From Vicugna pacos (Eukaryota; Chordata; Mammalia; Artiodactyla; Camelidae), in assembly GCF_048564905.1 (NCBI RefSeq), contig NC_132989.1, positions 106,370,257 through 106,434,256 on the forward strand: a DNA stretch of 64,000 bases, in the 5' to 3' direction. The position numbers were made by a program, and so were the translations under genes. The number at the start of each line of letters is the position of its first letter. The stretch's first letter is position 1. This document shows positions 46,501 to 56,905 of the stretch, piece by piece. Under the pieces are notes generated by a model. That model saw nothing but the letters and a program-made list of their open reading frames with translations. It searched no databases and was not told the DNA's origin.

Positions 46501-47127
46501 GAGAAGTCCCTGCCCCAGCAGCAGTGAAAGAAAAGTTTTATCTGGTAGATTTTTAAAAATTCTACTCAAGGCATGTGTGTTCGTGCAGCAAACTTTGCCA
46601 CTGAAAGAGAGCCATATAGAAACTTGAAATGAAAACACTCTGTAAGTAATTACAGAATAAGACAGATGCACCATTTGAGAACCTATTTTTATTTTTGTTC
46701 CTCCAAGTGAAATAGGAGGCTATAAAAATCAAAATTGTGGAAAAGCCAACCAGAACCCTCTCAAACATATATTCTATATATATAAAACATGAATACATTA
46801 TGGTGTATGAAAGCTTTTATTCGAAATCAAACTTAATGTAGAAAATAGAAAATTGCCTAGACAAGTTCAAAAAAAGTGTGGACACGATTTTAAGAGAACA
46901 ACTATATCGATACACACCCCCCCCACAGTTGTATAATTGAGCCAGTTCTTCATTTTTAGTTACATTCACTCAGAGCTTTTCCTGAGCCACAAATTTCCCT
47001 CTTCGTAGCAAGCCAATTTAAAAAAAAAAAGCTGGCACACTCTTGTGTTGTAGGGAGGGGTGTATGCGGAACCTTAATTTTCATACTTGCTAACACCAAA
47101 TTCATACTACCTCCCTTAAAAGATTAG
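46501..47127. other. Intergenic stretch, nothing recognised
   Basis: AT-rich sequence with short TATA runs near 46770, a C-run at 46917-46925 and an A10 near 47020. The frames at 46562-46798 and 46321-46674 show no domain. Confidence 0.5.
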
Positions 47128-47345
47128 GGATAATAGGAGTATGGAGTTAACAGATACACACTACCATATATAAAATAGATAAACAACGAGGATTTACTGT
47201 ATAGCACAGGGAACAATATTCAATATCTTGTAATAACTTATAATGGAAAGAGATCAAAAAAAGAATGTGTATGTAACTGAATCACTTTGCTGTATACCTG
47301 ATACGAACACAACATTGTAAATAGCCTATACTTCAATAAAGAATT
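47128..47345 (+). mobile_element. L1 3' tail, cetartiodactyl type, sense
   Basis: 'ggagttaacagatacacact', 'accatatataaaatagataa', 'tgtatagcacagggaacaat', 'atcactttgctgtatacctg' and 'cctatacttcaataaa' follow the same L1 3' UTR type seen at 19055-19378. About 220 bases, 5'-truncated. Confidence 0.85.
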
Positions 47346-47699
47346 AACGGTAATGACAACAAAACATTTACTTGGCAGAAACAATCCGATTAAATGCTTG
47401 TCTTTGTCCTACAGAAAATATATCAGTGAACTAGGAAGCTTCAAAAATATAGAGAGAGAGGTGATAGATTACAAACCATCTTCCGTTTGTTAATTCAATC
47501 TCTAACCCTCGTTTTTATGTTGAAAACTCCCACGAGCCACATAAATACGATCATTAGGTACCTGGCGTTTATCCCGGGAGCACTGCAAGTAGAATTCTCT
47601 CTCTAATATTTCAAATCCAGTGATACCTCTTTCTTAAGTCATGTCAGGGAGGAGGTAGTTAGCAACCAAACTCTTCTACTTGGGAGACAATGCCTTGTT
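47346..47699. other. Intergenic stretch, nothing recognised
   Basis: Unassigned sequence between an L1 tail and an L2 end, with a short (GA)n at about 47450-47461. Confidence 0.5.
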
Positions 47700-47830
47700 T
47701 TTCTGTTGATTCAACACATATTTTGGGGGCACTATCAGTGTAGCAGGCACTCCCCTAGGTCCTTGGGATATATCAGTAAATGGAACTGACATAAATCCCT
47801 TCCTCCACAGAAATTACATCCTAGCTCCAT
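47700..47830 (-). repeat. L2 3' end, antisense
   Basis: 'gattcaacacatattttggg', 'gtagcaggcactcccctagg', 'tccttgggatatatcagtaa' and 'ttacatcctag' match the reversed L2 terminus ('attcaacaaatatttattga', 'gtgccaggcactgttctagg', 'tgctggggatacagcagtga', 'ttacattctag'). Confidence 0.75.
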
Positions 47831-47954
47831 TCACCAAAACTCAAATTGAGTTCGTACTTTTTTGCTACCAGATGAACCAATTTTCATCTTTGTAGGGATC
47901 CAGCTTAGCAAAGAGTCAAATGTATGGGTACATCTGAGCTCTAAAAGAGGCCAA

Positions 47955-48115
47955 GGATTTAGGGATTTTTCTGTATATGATCTCTTTTAATCCTCAGAGC
48001 AACTGTATGTTTCACTGAGGAGACTGGTATTCAAGATGATTTCGCACAGCTTGTATGAGATGAAACTGAGTTAGAGCCCCTGTTTTTGGCCTGAAATCTG
48101 GTTTCCTCAGATGGA
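47955..48115 (-). repeat. MIR SINE, antisense
   Basis: 'atgatctcttttaatcctca', 'gagcaactgtatgtttcact' and 'cacagcttgtatgagatgaa', 'actgagttagagcccctg' resemble the reversed MIR ('atctcatttaatcctcacaa', 'cacagctagtaagtggcaga'). Moderately convincing, diverged. Confidence 0.55.
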
Positions 48116-48689
48116 AAGACATGCTGTGGTTGTTTTGAGCACAATGCTTTTCCTTAGATTGCAAACGGGCACCTCAAAGATATTGATCTACTTTTCTGTA
48201 TCAGCTTAAAGTACTCTGCCTTACACATTTCCTATCGGGCAAGTAACAAAAATACAAACGCTCCTCTCAGCAAATAAAAAGTCTTCTTCTTTATCATGAC
48301 TGGATTCTTCTCTGTGCCTCCTCAAATATCCTCTTTCACCCCTGGGTCTCTGGAGGTCTCTGCCCAGCAATGCTCTGATTTATCCTCTCGGAGAGGCTGC
48401 ATACTTTATGTTTTGTATTTTCACATAAAATAACAAATATAGATATTTATTTTTGTCTGAGTGTTGTTGATTATGTACACATTTCTGTTCCTCTAATAGT
48501 CATCACAATGTGAGATTAAAGGTGACCTTTGATTCATTTTCATTGTTGTCTTCTAAACTCTCGCAGGGAAGGTGTAGTCCCATCTGCAGTTGGCACACCG
48601 AGCTGCATGGACCGGAGCTTAAATGGGAGCTCAAAACATGTCCGTGATGACTCACTCTTACGAAGTTCTTCCCATCATATGTTAGTCTA
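48116..48689. other. Intergenic stretch, nothing recognised
   Basis: Mixed composition, locally less AT-rich than average (48300-48400 is pyrimidine-rich). No gene or repeat is recognised. Confidence 0.45.
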
Positions 48690-49150
48690 GATCCCTAAGA
48701 AGCAGATGGCAAGATGGAATTAAACACACAAGAGATTTTAGGGGGGAAATGCCTATGAGGGAAAGTGGAAAGCTGGGGATGGGCTGGGGAGAGTCACCCT
48801 CTGAGGAACAGGTGGAAACCCTGTGAAAGAGAGAGGGAAGGAAGATCCTAAAGAGTCACCCTCTGAGGAACAGGTGGAAACCCTGTGAAAGAGAGAGGGA
48901 AGGAAGATCCTAAACTCTCAGTTTCAGCAAAGTTTTCAAGAGCCAGAGTTTTCCTTAGAAGCAGGCATGCCTCTGTCCCCTTCCTGTTCTCCAGCATTGG
49001 CTGGACCATAGGAAGTATGTCCTCGAGCATCAGCGTGGGGCGGATTTCAGAGTGCAGCAGCTGGGAGTACTGATCAATTAAACTCCTCCCAGTGGAGATC
49101 AGGGAGACACACTGTCCAGACTGATGCAGGACCCTTGAAGCATCTTTTTC
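48690..49150 (-). repeat. Possible LTR-like repeat carrying a 62-bp duplication
   Basis: 'ctagatccctaagaagcaga', 'tggcaagatggaattaaaca', 'cacaagagattttagggggg' and 'aaatgcctatgagggaaagt' resemble the reverse complement of an LTR with a polyadenylation region, but I cannot name the family. The frame at 48848-49153 (101 residues, minus) and its counterpart at 48885-49073 lie here; neither has a domain and the first starts within a tandem duplication. Confidence 0.35.
48791..48914. repeat. Exact 62-bp tandem duplication
   Basis: The unit beginning gagtcaccctctgaggaaca and ending gaagatcctaaa occurs twice head to tail (48791-48852 and 48853-48914) with no mismatch. Perfect identity in otherwise decayed DNA points to a recent event or an assembly artefact. 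Confidence 0.97.
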
Positions 49151-49639
49151 CACTCTTAACTACATCATATGTTTTCCTTATATATGTATATTCTTTATAT
49201 AATACATCCCATGTATGTTCTTTAATGTTACCTGTTTTGTGGCACTACAGTGAGCTGTTGGCCTCACATATTTTATAAAATGAAGTATTTGAATTTCTAC
49301 AAATACATAAAATGAATATGAATACAAAATAGAATTTATATATTTGATTGTATAAGCAAAGATATGTTATTTACCTATAGTTAAATTTCAGTGGCTCCTC
49401 ATTTTTCAATATTAAAGAAGAATATAAACTACTCTATGATGATTGGAGAGTAGTATATGTAGTAATTTCCACAATTAAATACTTTGTGGTATAGAAATAA
49501 ATTTTGCAGACATATTGTAGAGAATAAATACCTTCTGTTCATGTAGGATTAGAGAATTGTCTTGAGATTCTCACAAAGCATAAATTGGTTTTAAAATGGT
49601 CTAACATTTGCATTTGATATGTATTTATTTGGGAAGTCA
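49151..49639. other. AT-rich intergenic stretch, nothing recognised
   Basis: TATA-rich sequence with no recognised element. Confidence 0.5.
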
Positions 49640-49940
49640 CTTTTTTTAATTGAAGTATAGTTGATTTACCATGTTGTGTTTGTTAGTTTCTGGTGTATAA
49701 TAAAGTGATTCATATATATGTATATATGTACATATATATATACATTTTCATTTTCAGATTATTTTCCATTGCAGGCTTTTACAAAATATTGAATATGGTT
49801 CCCTGTGCTATACAGTAGGAACTTTTATTTATCTATTTTATATATAGTAGTGTGTATCTGTTGATCCCAAACTCCTAATTTATCCCTCCGCACACCCTGT
49901 TTCCTCTTTGGCAACCATAAGTTTGTTTTCGCTATCTTGA
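49640..49940 (-). mobile_element. L1 3' UTR, cetartiodactyl type, antisense
   Basis: 'aattgaagtatagttgattt', 'accatgttgtgtttgttagt', 'ttctggtgtataataaagtg', 'ggttccctgtgctatacagt' and 'ttgatcccaaactcctaatt' are the reverse complement of the L1 3' UTR. A (TA)n-rich expansion with TATG/TACA words lies at 49710-49745. No poly(T) head is preserved. Confidence 0.9.
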
Positions 49941-51952
49941 TATATACCTTATATATTATGTTATTTGATATCCTCCATAGAATCACCTAAAACAGTGTTA
50001 ACAATAGTAGGGAGTTAATTTAGAGAAACTCATTATAAATGGAGGTATTTAAATGACAATTATTAAGCAGATAGCAATTCAATATTAAGCAGCCACACAT
50101 AGGGAAACCATGGGTATCAAATAAACACATTTCTAGAATCCCAAAATTCTCTTGATTTTAGGGATTAACAGTTTCTCTATATTTAAAAGAAGTAGATGAA
50201 GTGTCTGTTATCTTTTTTATTGAATACCTGATGATATTCAGAGCAATATGACATTTTGTAGGTCATTACTGAAGAATCTCTATTATTCCGTGAACAGAAT
50301 TCTCATATTCTTCATATTTTTCACAAAGAGCCGCAGAGAAACAGCAAGACAAGCTAGGAAAAGTGATTTCTTAAACTTTCAAGGGCATACATCTAATGAC
50401 TCCGTTTAAACCAGTCAAGGGCAGGCATTATATTTGCTAGCGACAAAGCCGCATATTTATGGATATTATTTCCTGAGGCTATAAACCCAGGAATATGTGG
50501 AACAAAATTACTTTGAAAATTCTTATACAATATGGAGAAGGATGCAAAAAATGATTTTACCCTTTCCACTTGCGCTTTTTTTCTAATGAAGTCCCCATCT
50601 CTACATGCTTCATTGTGGGAGGGGTGAGGGGTAAACAATACTTTTTCTAAGCTTTCTGCTGACAGTGAAGTTACAGTAATAACCACGGACCCTATTTTCA
50701 GGTTAGATTTAGGATTCATTAAAAGTACAGTCTACACCATGATAGGACTGATCTTAACGCAACATGTTTGAACCTTCAGTTTTGTTGTTTCATTTTGAAT
50801 TTTTAAGCTAATTTCACATGCCTGAACAATCTGCCGCAGCTTACTAAATAGGGGAAAAGGAGAAACTCAGCCTTGCTTTTCAGCATGAAATTTTTCAGTG
50901 ATTCTGTTTTCTGGTATGATCATCAGAATTTTCCTCCTGTAGCTGGAGACCTGCTGAGATGTGTATTTAAGTGCAGGAGTGCAATATTAGCCTTGTGTAG
51001 CAGGAAGAGAAAACTGTAGCTTTTCATGTTTTTGAAGTCTTTTCTTCTAGGGCGCTGATTGCAAGCTAACGGGTAATAATTTCCATCTGGTTGTGTTTTG
51101 CACCTGCTCGACACCCCCATTCTCATCTTTCTCTTTGAGATGGAAAGTTTTTTATTTTCTTACAAGAGTGGTTAATATCTACTGTATGAATACAAATCGT
51201 AACAAACATGTGGGCTTACATAGTTTTCAACAAAAACAAGCTTTAATTAAAAAGCAGCTGAAGTCATGAGGCTCTACTTTTTTAGTTAGAAAACAAATAT
51301 GAAAAATTCCTGTGAGTTAATTTTATTTTACTTAATCCTTCCTAAGGCATCAATGACTTGGAAACTCTTGAGAAAGGTTTTGAAATAACTTACAAATTAA
51401 ATCAAGTTGTAGTTAATTTTCTCGCAAGTAAATGCTTTTTGGAAGAAACACCTGGGAGATTGATACAAAATCTCACAAATAAACGATATTCTCTTCTTGC
51501 ACGTACAGTGTGCTTTGCACAGGTAAAACATTAAAATGTCCCAACTGACCTTACATTTTAGACTAAATTAGGGGTGGAGATGGTGGGAGAGTATTTCTGG
51601 ATTCCCATTCATGAATGCACAGTGTTCCTGTTCAGACCAAGCTTGCGATGATAAACCAACTACTTACTTGTTTGACGGACGGTGACATTCAAGTGTAATT
51701 CAATATATTTGTCAAATTTTATATGAAAATCCAAAATTGCCATGTGAATGGCAATTTCAGGAGAACTGTCAATATAGAGAATAAGTGATGATCGTTGAAT
51801 ACTGAATGGTGAAATCCAAGAAAAAACAGTATCACAGAGGTAGATGAAATACACTCTCTTCAATCAAAATGTCTGTTTGCTTATAATTGGCTAAAGCTGA
51901 TCTAACAATTTTTCGAGAACAACTTTGGATTCATTAATACCGTTCAGACTAT
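49941..51952. other. About 2 kb of apparently unique sequence
   Basis: No transposon is recognised here, which stands out in this window. The part from about 50300 to 51150 keeps some CpGs (for example near 50330, 50400, 50440, 50570, 51050) and mixed composition. The frames at 50393-50719 (108 residues), 50923-51126 and 51660-51863 show no family and no good splice context. It could hold conserved noncoding sequence; this cannot be judged from one species. Confidence 0.4.
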
Positions 51953-52622
51953 TCTTTTTTTTTTTTACATTTTTTATTGATTCATAATCATTTTACAGTG
52001 TTGTGTCAAATTCCAGTGTTCAGCACAATTTTTCAGTCATTCATGGACATATACACACTCATTGTCACATTTTTTTCTCTGTGATTTATCATAACATTTT
52101 GTGTATATTTCCCTGTGCTATACAGTGTAATCTTGTTTATTCTACAATTTTGAAATCCCAGTCTATCCCTTCCCACCCTCTACCCCCCCACCCCGGTAAC
52201 CACAAGTCTGTATTCTCTGTCCATGAGTCTATTTCTGTCCTGTATTTATGCTTTGTTTTTGTTTTTTAGATTCCACATATGAGCGATCTCATATGGTATT
52301 TTTCTTTCTCTTTCTGGCTTACTTCACTTAGAATGACATTCTCTAGGATCATCCATGTTGCTGCAAATGGCATTATGTTGTCGGTTTTTATGGCTGAGTA
52401 GTTTTCCATTGTATAAATATACCACCTCTTCTTTATCCAGTCACCTGTTGATGGACATTTAGGTTGTTTCCATGTTTTGGCTATTGTAAATAGTGCTGCT
52501 ATGAACATTGGGGTGCAGGTGTCATCCTGAAGTAGATTTCCTTCTGGGTACAAGCCCAGGAGTGGGATTCCTGGGTCATATGGTAAGTCTATTCCTAGTC
52601 TTTTGAGGAATCTCCACACTGT
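51953..52622 (-). mobile_element. L1, 5'-truncated, camelid-like 3' UTR, antisense
   Basis: Starts with a T-run (51955-51966) corresponding to the poly(A) tail, then a 3' UTR unlike the other L1 copies ('cattttacagtgttgtgtca', 'ccagtgttcagcacaatttt', 'ctcattgtcacattttttt'). It ends in the C-terminus of ORF2. The minus frame at 52266-52619 is intact for 117 codons, with WRFLKRLGIDLPYDPGIPLLG, WYIYTMENYSAIK and VILSEVSQKEKEKYHM, as in L1 ORF2. The open frame and retained tail suggest it is the youngest L1 in the window. The plus frame at 52003-52269 is its shadow. Confidence 0.93.
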
Positions 52623-52804
52623 TTTCTTTTTTATGTGAGATAATCAGAAATAACATAGGGCCTGCCCAAGACCTGAATGTGTTGCATTAGTAGAATGACA
52701 CTTATGCTGTAGCAATGAAAGAAATATAATAAAAATCACTAGCTACTTATCACATGTATGCTTCCATGGTCAATAACTGTATTTTTTCATATTATATGAG
52801 GTTC

Positions 52805-52890
52805 TTTCCCTGATTTATCAACAGCATCTAGCTCAGTGTCTGGCATAGTAGTAGTTGTGAAATAAATGTTTAGTTAAAGAATGAATATGT
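52805..52890 (+). repeat. L2 3' tail, sense
   Basis: 'catctagctcagtgtctggc', 'atagtagtagttgtgaaata', 'aatgtttagttaaagaatga' follows the L2 terminus 'cctagaacagtgcctggcac', 'atagtaggtgctcaataaat', 'gtttgttgaatgaatga'. Confidence 0.75.
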
Positions 52891-53037
52891 GCTTAAAGCT
52901 CATGCTTTGGTTTACTGTAAATTAACCTAGTTTTCTATTAACATATTTTGCCTTAAAAAAGTTAATATACGCTCTTCTGCATCTTACAGTTTCTGTCCAT
53001 TTTCTCTCTGATTTCATCTGTTCAATGATTCTTTCAA

Positions 53038-53113
53038 TAGACAGATGATCAGTAGATAGATGATGGATAGAAAGAGAGATAGACATATAGAAAAATAGAG
53101 AGAGAGAGAGAGA
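53038..53113. repeat. GATA/GA-rich microsatellite
   Basis: A degenerate run of gata-, gatg- and gaga-type words ending in a pure (AG)8 at 53097-53112. Confidence 0.85.
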
Positions 53114-55314
53114 TGGAGTATTTTTCTGGAGCTTTGGAAAAGACCAAACTTAAGTAAGACAGGTAAGACTCATAAACAGATATTTAAACTGTGGTTAGAG
53201 TTCAAATTGAATAAATTGATGATAGGGCTATTAATTCAGTTGTTGAGTGGAAGGACACTGCATAGGGATATCTATCACAGATGTGTTTCAGGTATGCTTA
53301 AGAAATGCCCTCATGTATATAAAGGAGATATCTCAGTGTTGAAGGAACCAGTTGAACTGCAAAACCTTGTCTCAAATTTTGTTTCAAAGCAGTGTAGAGA
53401 CAAAAGTGAAGTGATTTCAGCAAAGGGAAGTTTTTACTAATAATTAAATTGATCCAAAAGTATAAGCCAGTGCTCTCGATTTTCATGGACTCTGCCAGAG
53501 TATTTACAGGATCAGAAATGGGAGGCCACGTGCAGTGACACTTCAGAACAGAGGTGGATGTCTGATCATTTCCAATCTCAAATTGAGACATTGTGATCCC
53601 AGTATGTAGAGCATAGGTGTGAGAAATAGTCTCATACAATATTTGAGAGCTCTCTACTGATCATTTATTGATTGATTTTTTCATTGGATAATTATAAATT
53701 AATGTTTAGTATGTAAAAGGGAAAAATGATTATTACAACACAAATAATTGTCAGACAGTGCACTCTGGAACCCGGTGTGTGTACTCAGCTCAGGGTGGCA
53801 CAATATAGAGAGGCTAAGTAGTTCCACCTGGGATGGTATGATTCTATTTGCTTGCAGTATTGAAGGATTGAAGGACTTAGCAGTCTGAGCCACTAGTCAC
53901 ATGGGAAGACAAGAAAGTGCATTTTTCCCTTGAGAAACAAAAGTTTAAAGATAGAAACTTCTTTTTTAGCTTCATATTTTTATGTATATTTTTAAACTAT
54001 ACTTTAATCAATATGACGGTACTACTTGTACATTTTAGAAGGCAATTCTAGGGAGGTACACAGAAGCCTTGAATAACATACTAAATTGTTTGGATGTTAT
54101 CTTAAAGTTGACATGGAGTTAGTTTAGATTTCCAAATGTTTTTAAAATTTTATTATTAAAACAGGTATATTTAGTAAATATTTCACAGAAGCTACATTAA
54201 ATAGTGAAATGGTAGTGTTTAAAAATCTACTTCTCTTTATATTTATACAAAATGCAAGTAAAGCTATTTCAAGAATAGTTAATAGACACCTCTAAGTATT
54301 TGACATGAACCCTTCTGTTCATATTATTTAAATTGTCTCTTAAACACGATTGGAGTACCATCACATAATTGCTTTTGTCTCTCAACATTAATTTTTCCAA
54401 AAAATATTTTATAATAAAATAATCTTACAGAACTTTCCTATGACTTCATTTCTAATGTAGTGTTATACTTTTTCAGCTTGCTGACATACCACCCTATACT
54501 GATGACATTCATTTTTTCTAATTCTTCTTAATAAGATGATCCTTTCTGGGAATTATTTGCATAAAATAATGAAGTAGGATTACAGAGGAATTAGCAGCAG
54601 TTCTATTAACATACACTCTCAACACACACACACATTTCCTGTGGCCTCAAACTTGACATCAGAGGAGAAACATTTATTTTCCTTCACTTCAAATAGTAAA
54701 TTAAAAACCAAAAGTGCAATGGAAAAACTGGTGATCATTCTAGTTATTCCTTAAAGAAATCTAAATACCTGTGGCTTAAATATTGTTATCTACTAAACCA
54801 AAAATGCTTCAATGTGTTTCATGAAATGCCATAAAAGTTTTGTTGGATAAGTATTCTAGATAATAATCACCAGTTAATCAAAAGAAACTAGACATATTTA
54901 AAAATTCTTAATAGCATCAGAGCTTGTAATTTTCTTCACTGCATTTCTAAAATCTCTCCCATTTTAATTTGCATTTGCTTCTTCTAAGTCAACATGTTTT
55001 GATCTTGTGGTAAATGTTGTTTATAACCTGAAGGTGATTATAAAACTACATCCTACTTATTACTTAATAGATCTTCAATTTAGAATCAGTGCACTCAATT
55101 TATCTCCACTAGATCTAAACAAATACTGTATTATAAAGGTCAAATTTGACTGGCACAAGTAAACAAGTAATCTTAATAAAATCGCATTAAGAAGAAGCAT
55201 ATTTTCCACCTCCAGCTTTTGAGTGAAGTTGCTTTTTAGAAGTAATTGAGGGGAAATTAGTCACATTTCATTTTTCTTGGTATGTCTTGTTTATCACTGC
55301 AAATAATTTAAAAT

Positions 55315-55347
55315 GAGGTCAAATCAAAAAAAAAAAGAGGTCAAATC
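55315..55347. repeat. Poly(A) flanked by 11-bp direct repeats
   Basis: gaggtcaaatc (55315-55325), eleven A (55326-55336), gaggtcaaatc again (55337-55347). This looks like a target-site duplication around a poly(A) tail with no body, i.e. an extreme 5'-truncated retroinsertion. A plain tandem duplication with A-run growth is the alternative. Confidence 0.7.
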
Positions 55348-56059
55348 AGAGAATGATGTTTTGTGCTTTAATTGGTAAGCCTATTTGGAAGAACTATGAA
55401 CTGATGGCTCCAGAGGTAAACATGAGTATAGAAGACTTGTTAGTTATGCTTCAGTATTATGCCTATAAATTTAAGTGTAAGATATGTAAGAAAGTTGAAA
55501 AGAAATCAAATCAGATACCCTTCTACTGTACTGTACTAAGAAACCAGTCATTAAGGGGAAAAAAAAGCTTTTCTCCAAGTGACATGATTTTAGCAAAATC
55601 TAGGTATGTTTAAAAGGTTTTATTTTTCAGGTCCAATTTAATAGTGTTTAAAACATATTTCTTTTTCTTATTCTATTTTTATAAACAGTTCCACAGCTAC
55701 CTTTCCTTCTGGAAAAGTTGCTGATTTCCCTGCCAAAATGGTTTTTCAGATCTGTAGCTGAACAACTCATTTTCTCCATTAAATTCCCGTTTCCAATTGT
55801 GGGCTTGAGTGAAATGCAGGCAGCATTTTGTCTTCTCCCATTTGTCAAGTCAAAATGAATGTATCATTTCTTTTTTGTCACTTTTCAGCTGAGTTTCCAG
55901 CAACCATTAATTTCATGGAATATTAGAAAATAAGTAATTTAGAAAGATAAAATTAAAATGGGTTAGTTATGCTGTTATTAGCAAAATGTAAAGTGTTTTC
56001 CCATCTATTGAGCTATAAAAACTGAATCTCCTTCTTCTAACTTGACCTCCCCTAAGCTG

Positions 56060-56305
56060 TTGCACTCAGAACAATCCTTCTAAGGGTTAACCCAATTCAG
56101 TTCACTCTTCTCTTTAAAACCCTGAAGGTCACTAAGTGTGAAAGCCCTGAGCCTGGCATACCAGGTCAGTGTGATCCGCTGCCTCAATTTCCTCTCCTTG
56201 CATCAGTCTCCCCTTTTTTTCCTTTATACCCCACCTACCCTGAATTCCTCCATGTTCTCATAACCTGCCAACCTCTTGTTGCTACTTCTGTGTGCTTTGA
56301 CCATA
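56060..56305 (+). repeat. L2 fragment, sense, first part
   Basis: 'ttcactcttctctttaaaac', 'cctgaaggtcactaagtgtg', 'ctgaattcctccatgttctc', 'ttgttgctacttctgtgtgc' track the L2 phrases for 'cactcccctgcttaaaaccc', 'ttcagtggcttcc' and 'ctccagcc' through 'gttccctctgcc'. It resumes after an insertion at 56306-56648. Confidence 0.6.
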
Positions 56306-56648
56306 CTCTACAGGCCTGTGTTGACCAGAAATAAACAGGCCACCAGATATTTCTCCAGCAAAGATGGAGTTATCCAGAATCAGTAAGAAATTGGAATTCA
56401 GGGTCTCCCACCATGGTGAGCCACACGCCAGGGAAGGGGGCCACTTTTACAGAGAGGACAAGGCAGTTGGGAGGTCCACGGTCAACAAAGAGTCATGGTT
56501 CTTCACCAGCTGAGTTCTTGCCAGGAAAGAAGAGGAGTCTTCCTTCTTCCTGTGGGGCTCTGCTATGGTAGCAAAGTAGGGGAGTTCCCCCTCTGGTATC
56601 CCAACTCTATTTAATTGAGGTTTCTCTTAATTAGTTTTTCACATCTGC
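56306..56648. mobile_element. LTR-like insertion inside L2
   Basis: A GC-richer block of about 340 bp lies between two consecutive L2 pieces. It may begin near 'tgttgaccagaaataaacag' and end near 'ttagtttttcaca', i.e. TG...CA, as LTRs do. The family is not recognised, and no clear target duplication is seen. Confidence 0.4.
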
Positions 56649-56905
56649 AAGGCTCCCTGCCTCATTCCTTTTAGTTCCCTGAATTCCACCACTAACTCCA
56701 TTGTCACGCTTTACCAAGTGCCTTACTCCTTTATACCCATATCCTCCTGCAACTTACAAGATACTCGTTTCTGCATTTGTTTATTGTTTAGAATTTCTCT
56801 AATTGGAAAGAAAATTCCATAAGTGTAGAACTTGGTCTGGTTTGTTCTCTGTCATATCAGAGCACCGAAAGCAGTGGCTGGTGCTGAATAATCATCTTCA
56901 TTCTT
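56649..56905 (+). repeat. L2 3' end, sense, second part
   Basis: 'cttacaagatactcgtttct', 'gaaaattccataagtgtaga', 'acttggtctggtttgttctc' and 'gagcaccgaaagcagtggct', 'ggtgctgaataatcat' match L2 'gaatgtaagctccatgaggg', 'cagggaccttgtctg', 'cagcacctagaacagtgcct' and 'ggtgctcaataaatat'. Confidence 0.7.

Larger units (their letters stand above)
52891..56059. other. Long intergenic stretch, nothing firm
   Basis: Contains a GATA/GA-rich microsatellite at about 53038-53113 and a poly(A)-only insertion candidate at 55315-55347. No gene is supported. The frames at 53207-53639, 53699-53893, 55353-55613 and 55648-55848 have no recognised domain and no homologous partner that I know. Confidence 0.45.

Noticed and set aside
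52266-52619. 117-residue frame as a host gene
   Set aside because: It is the C-terminus of L1 ORF2, an orphan piece of a truncated retrotransposon.
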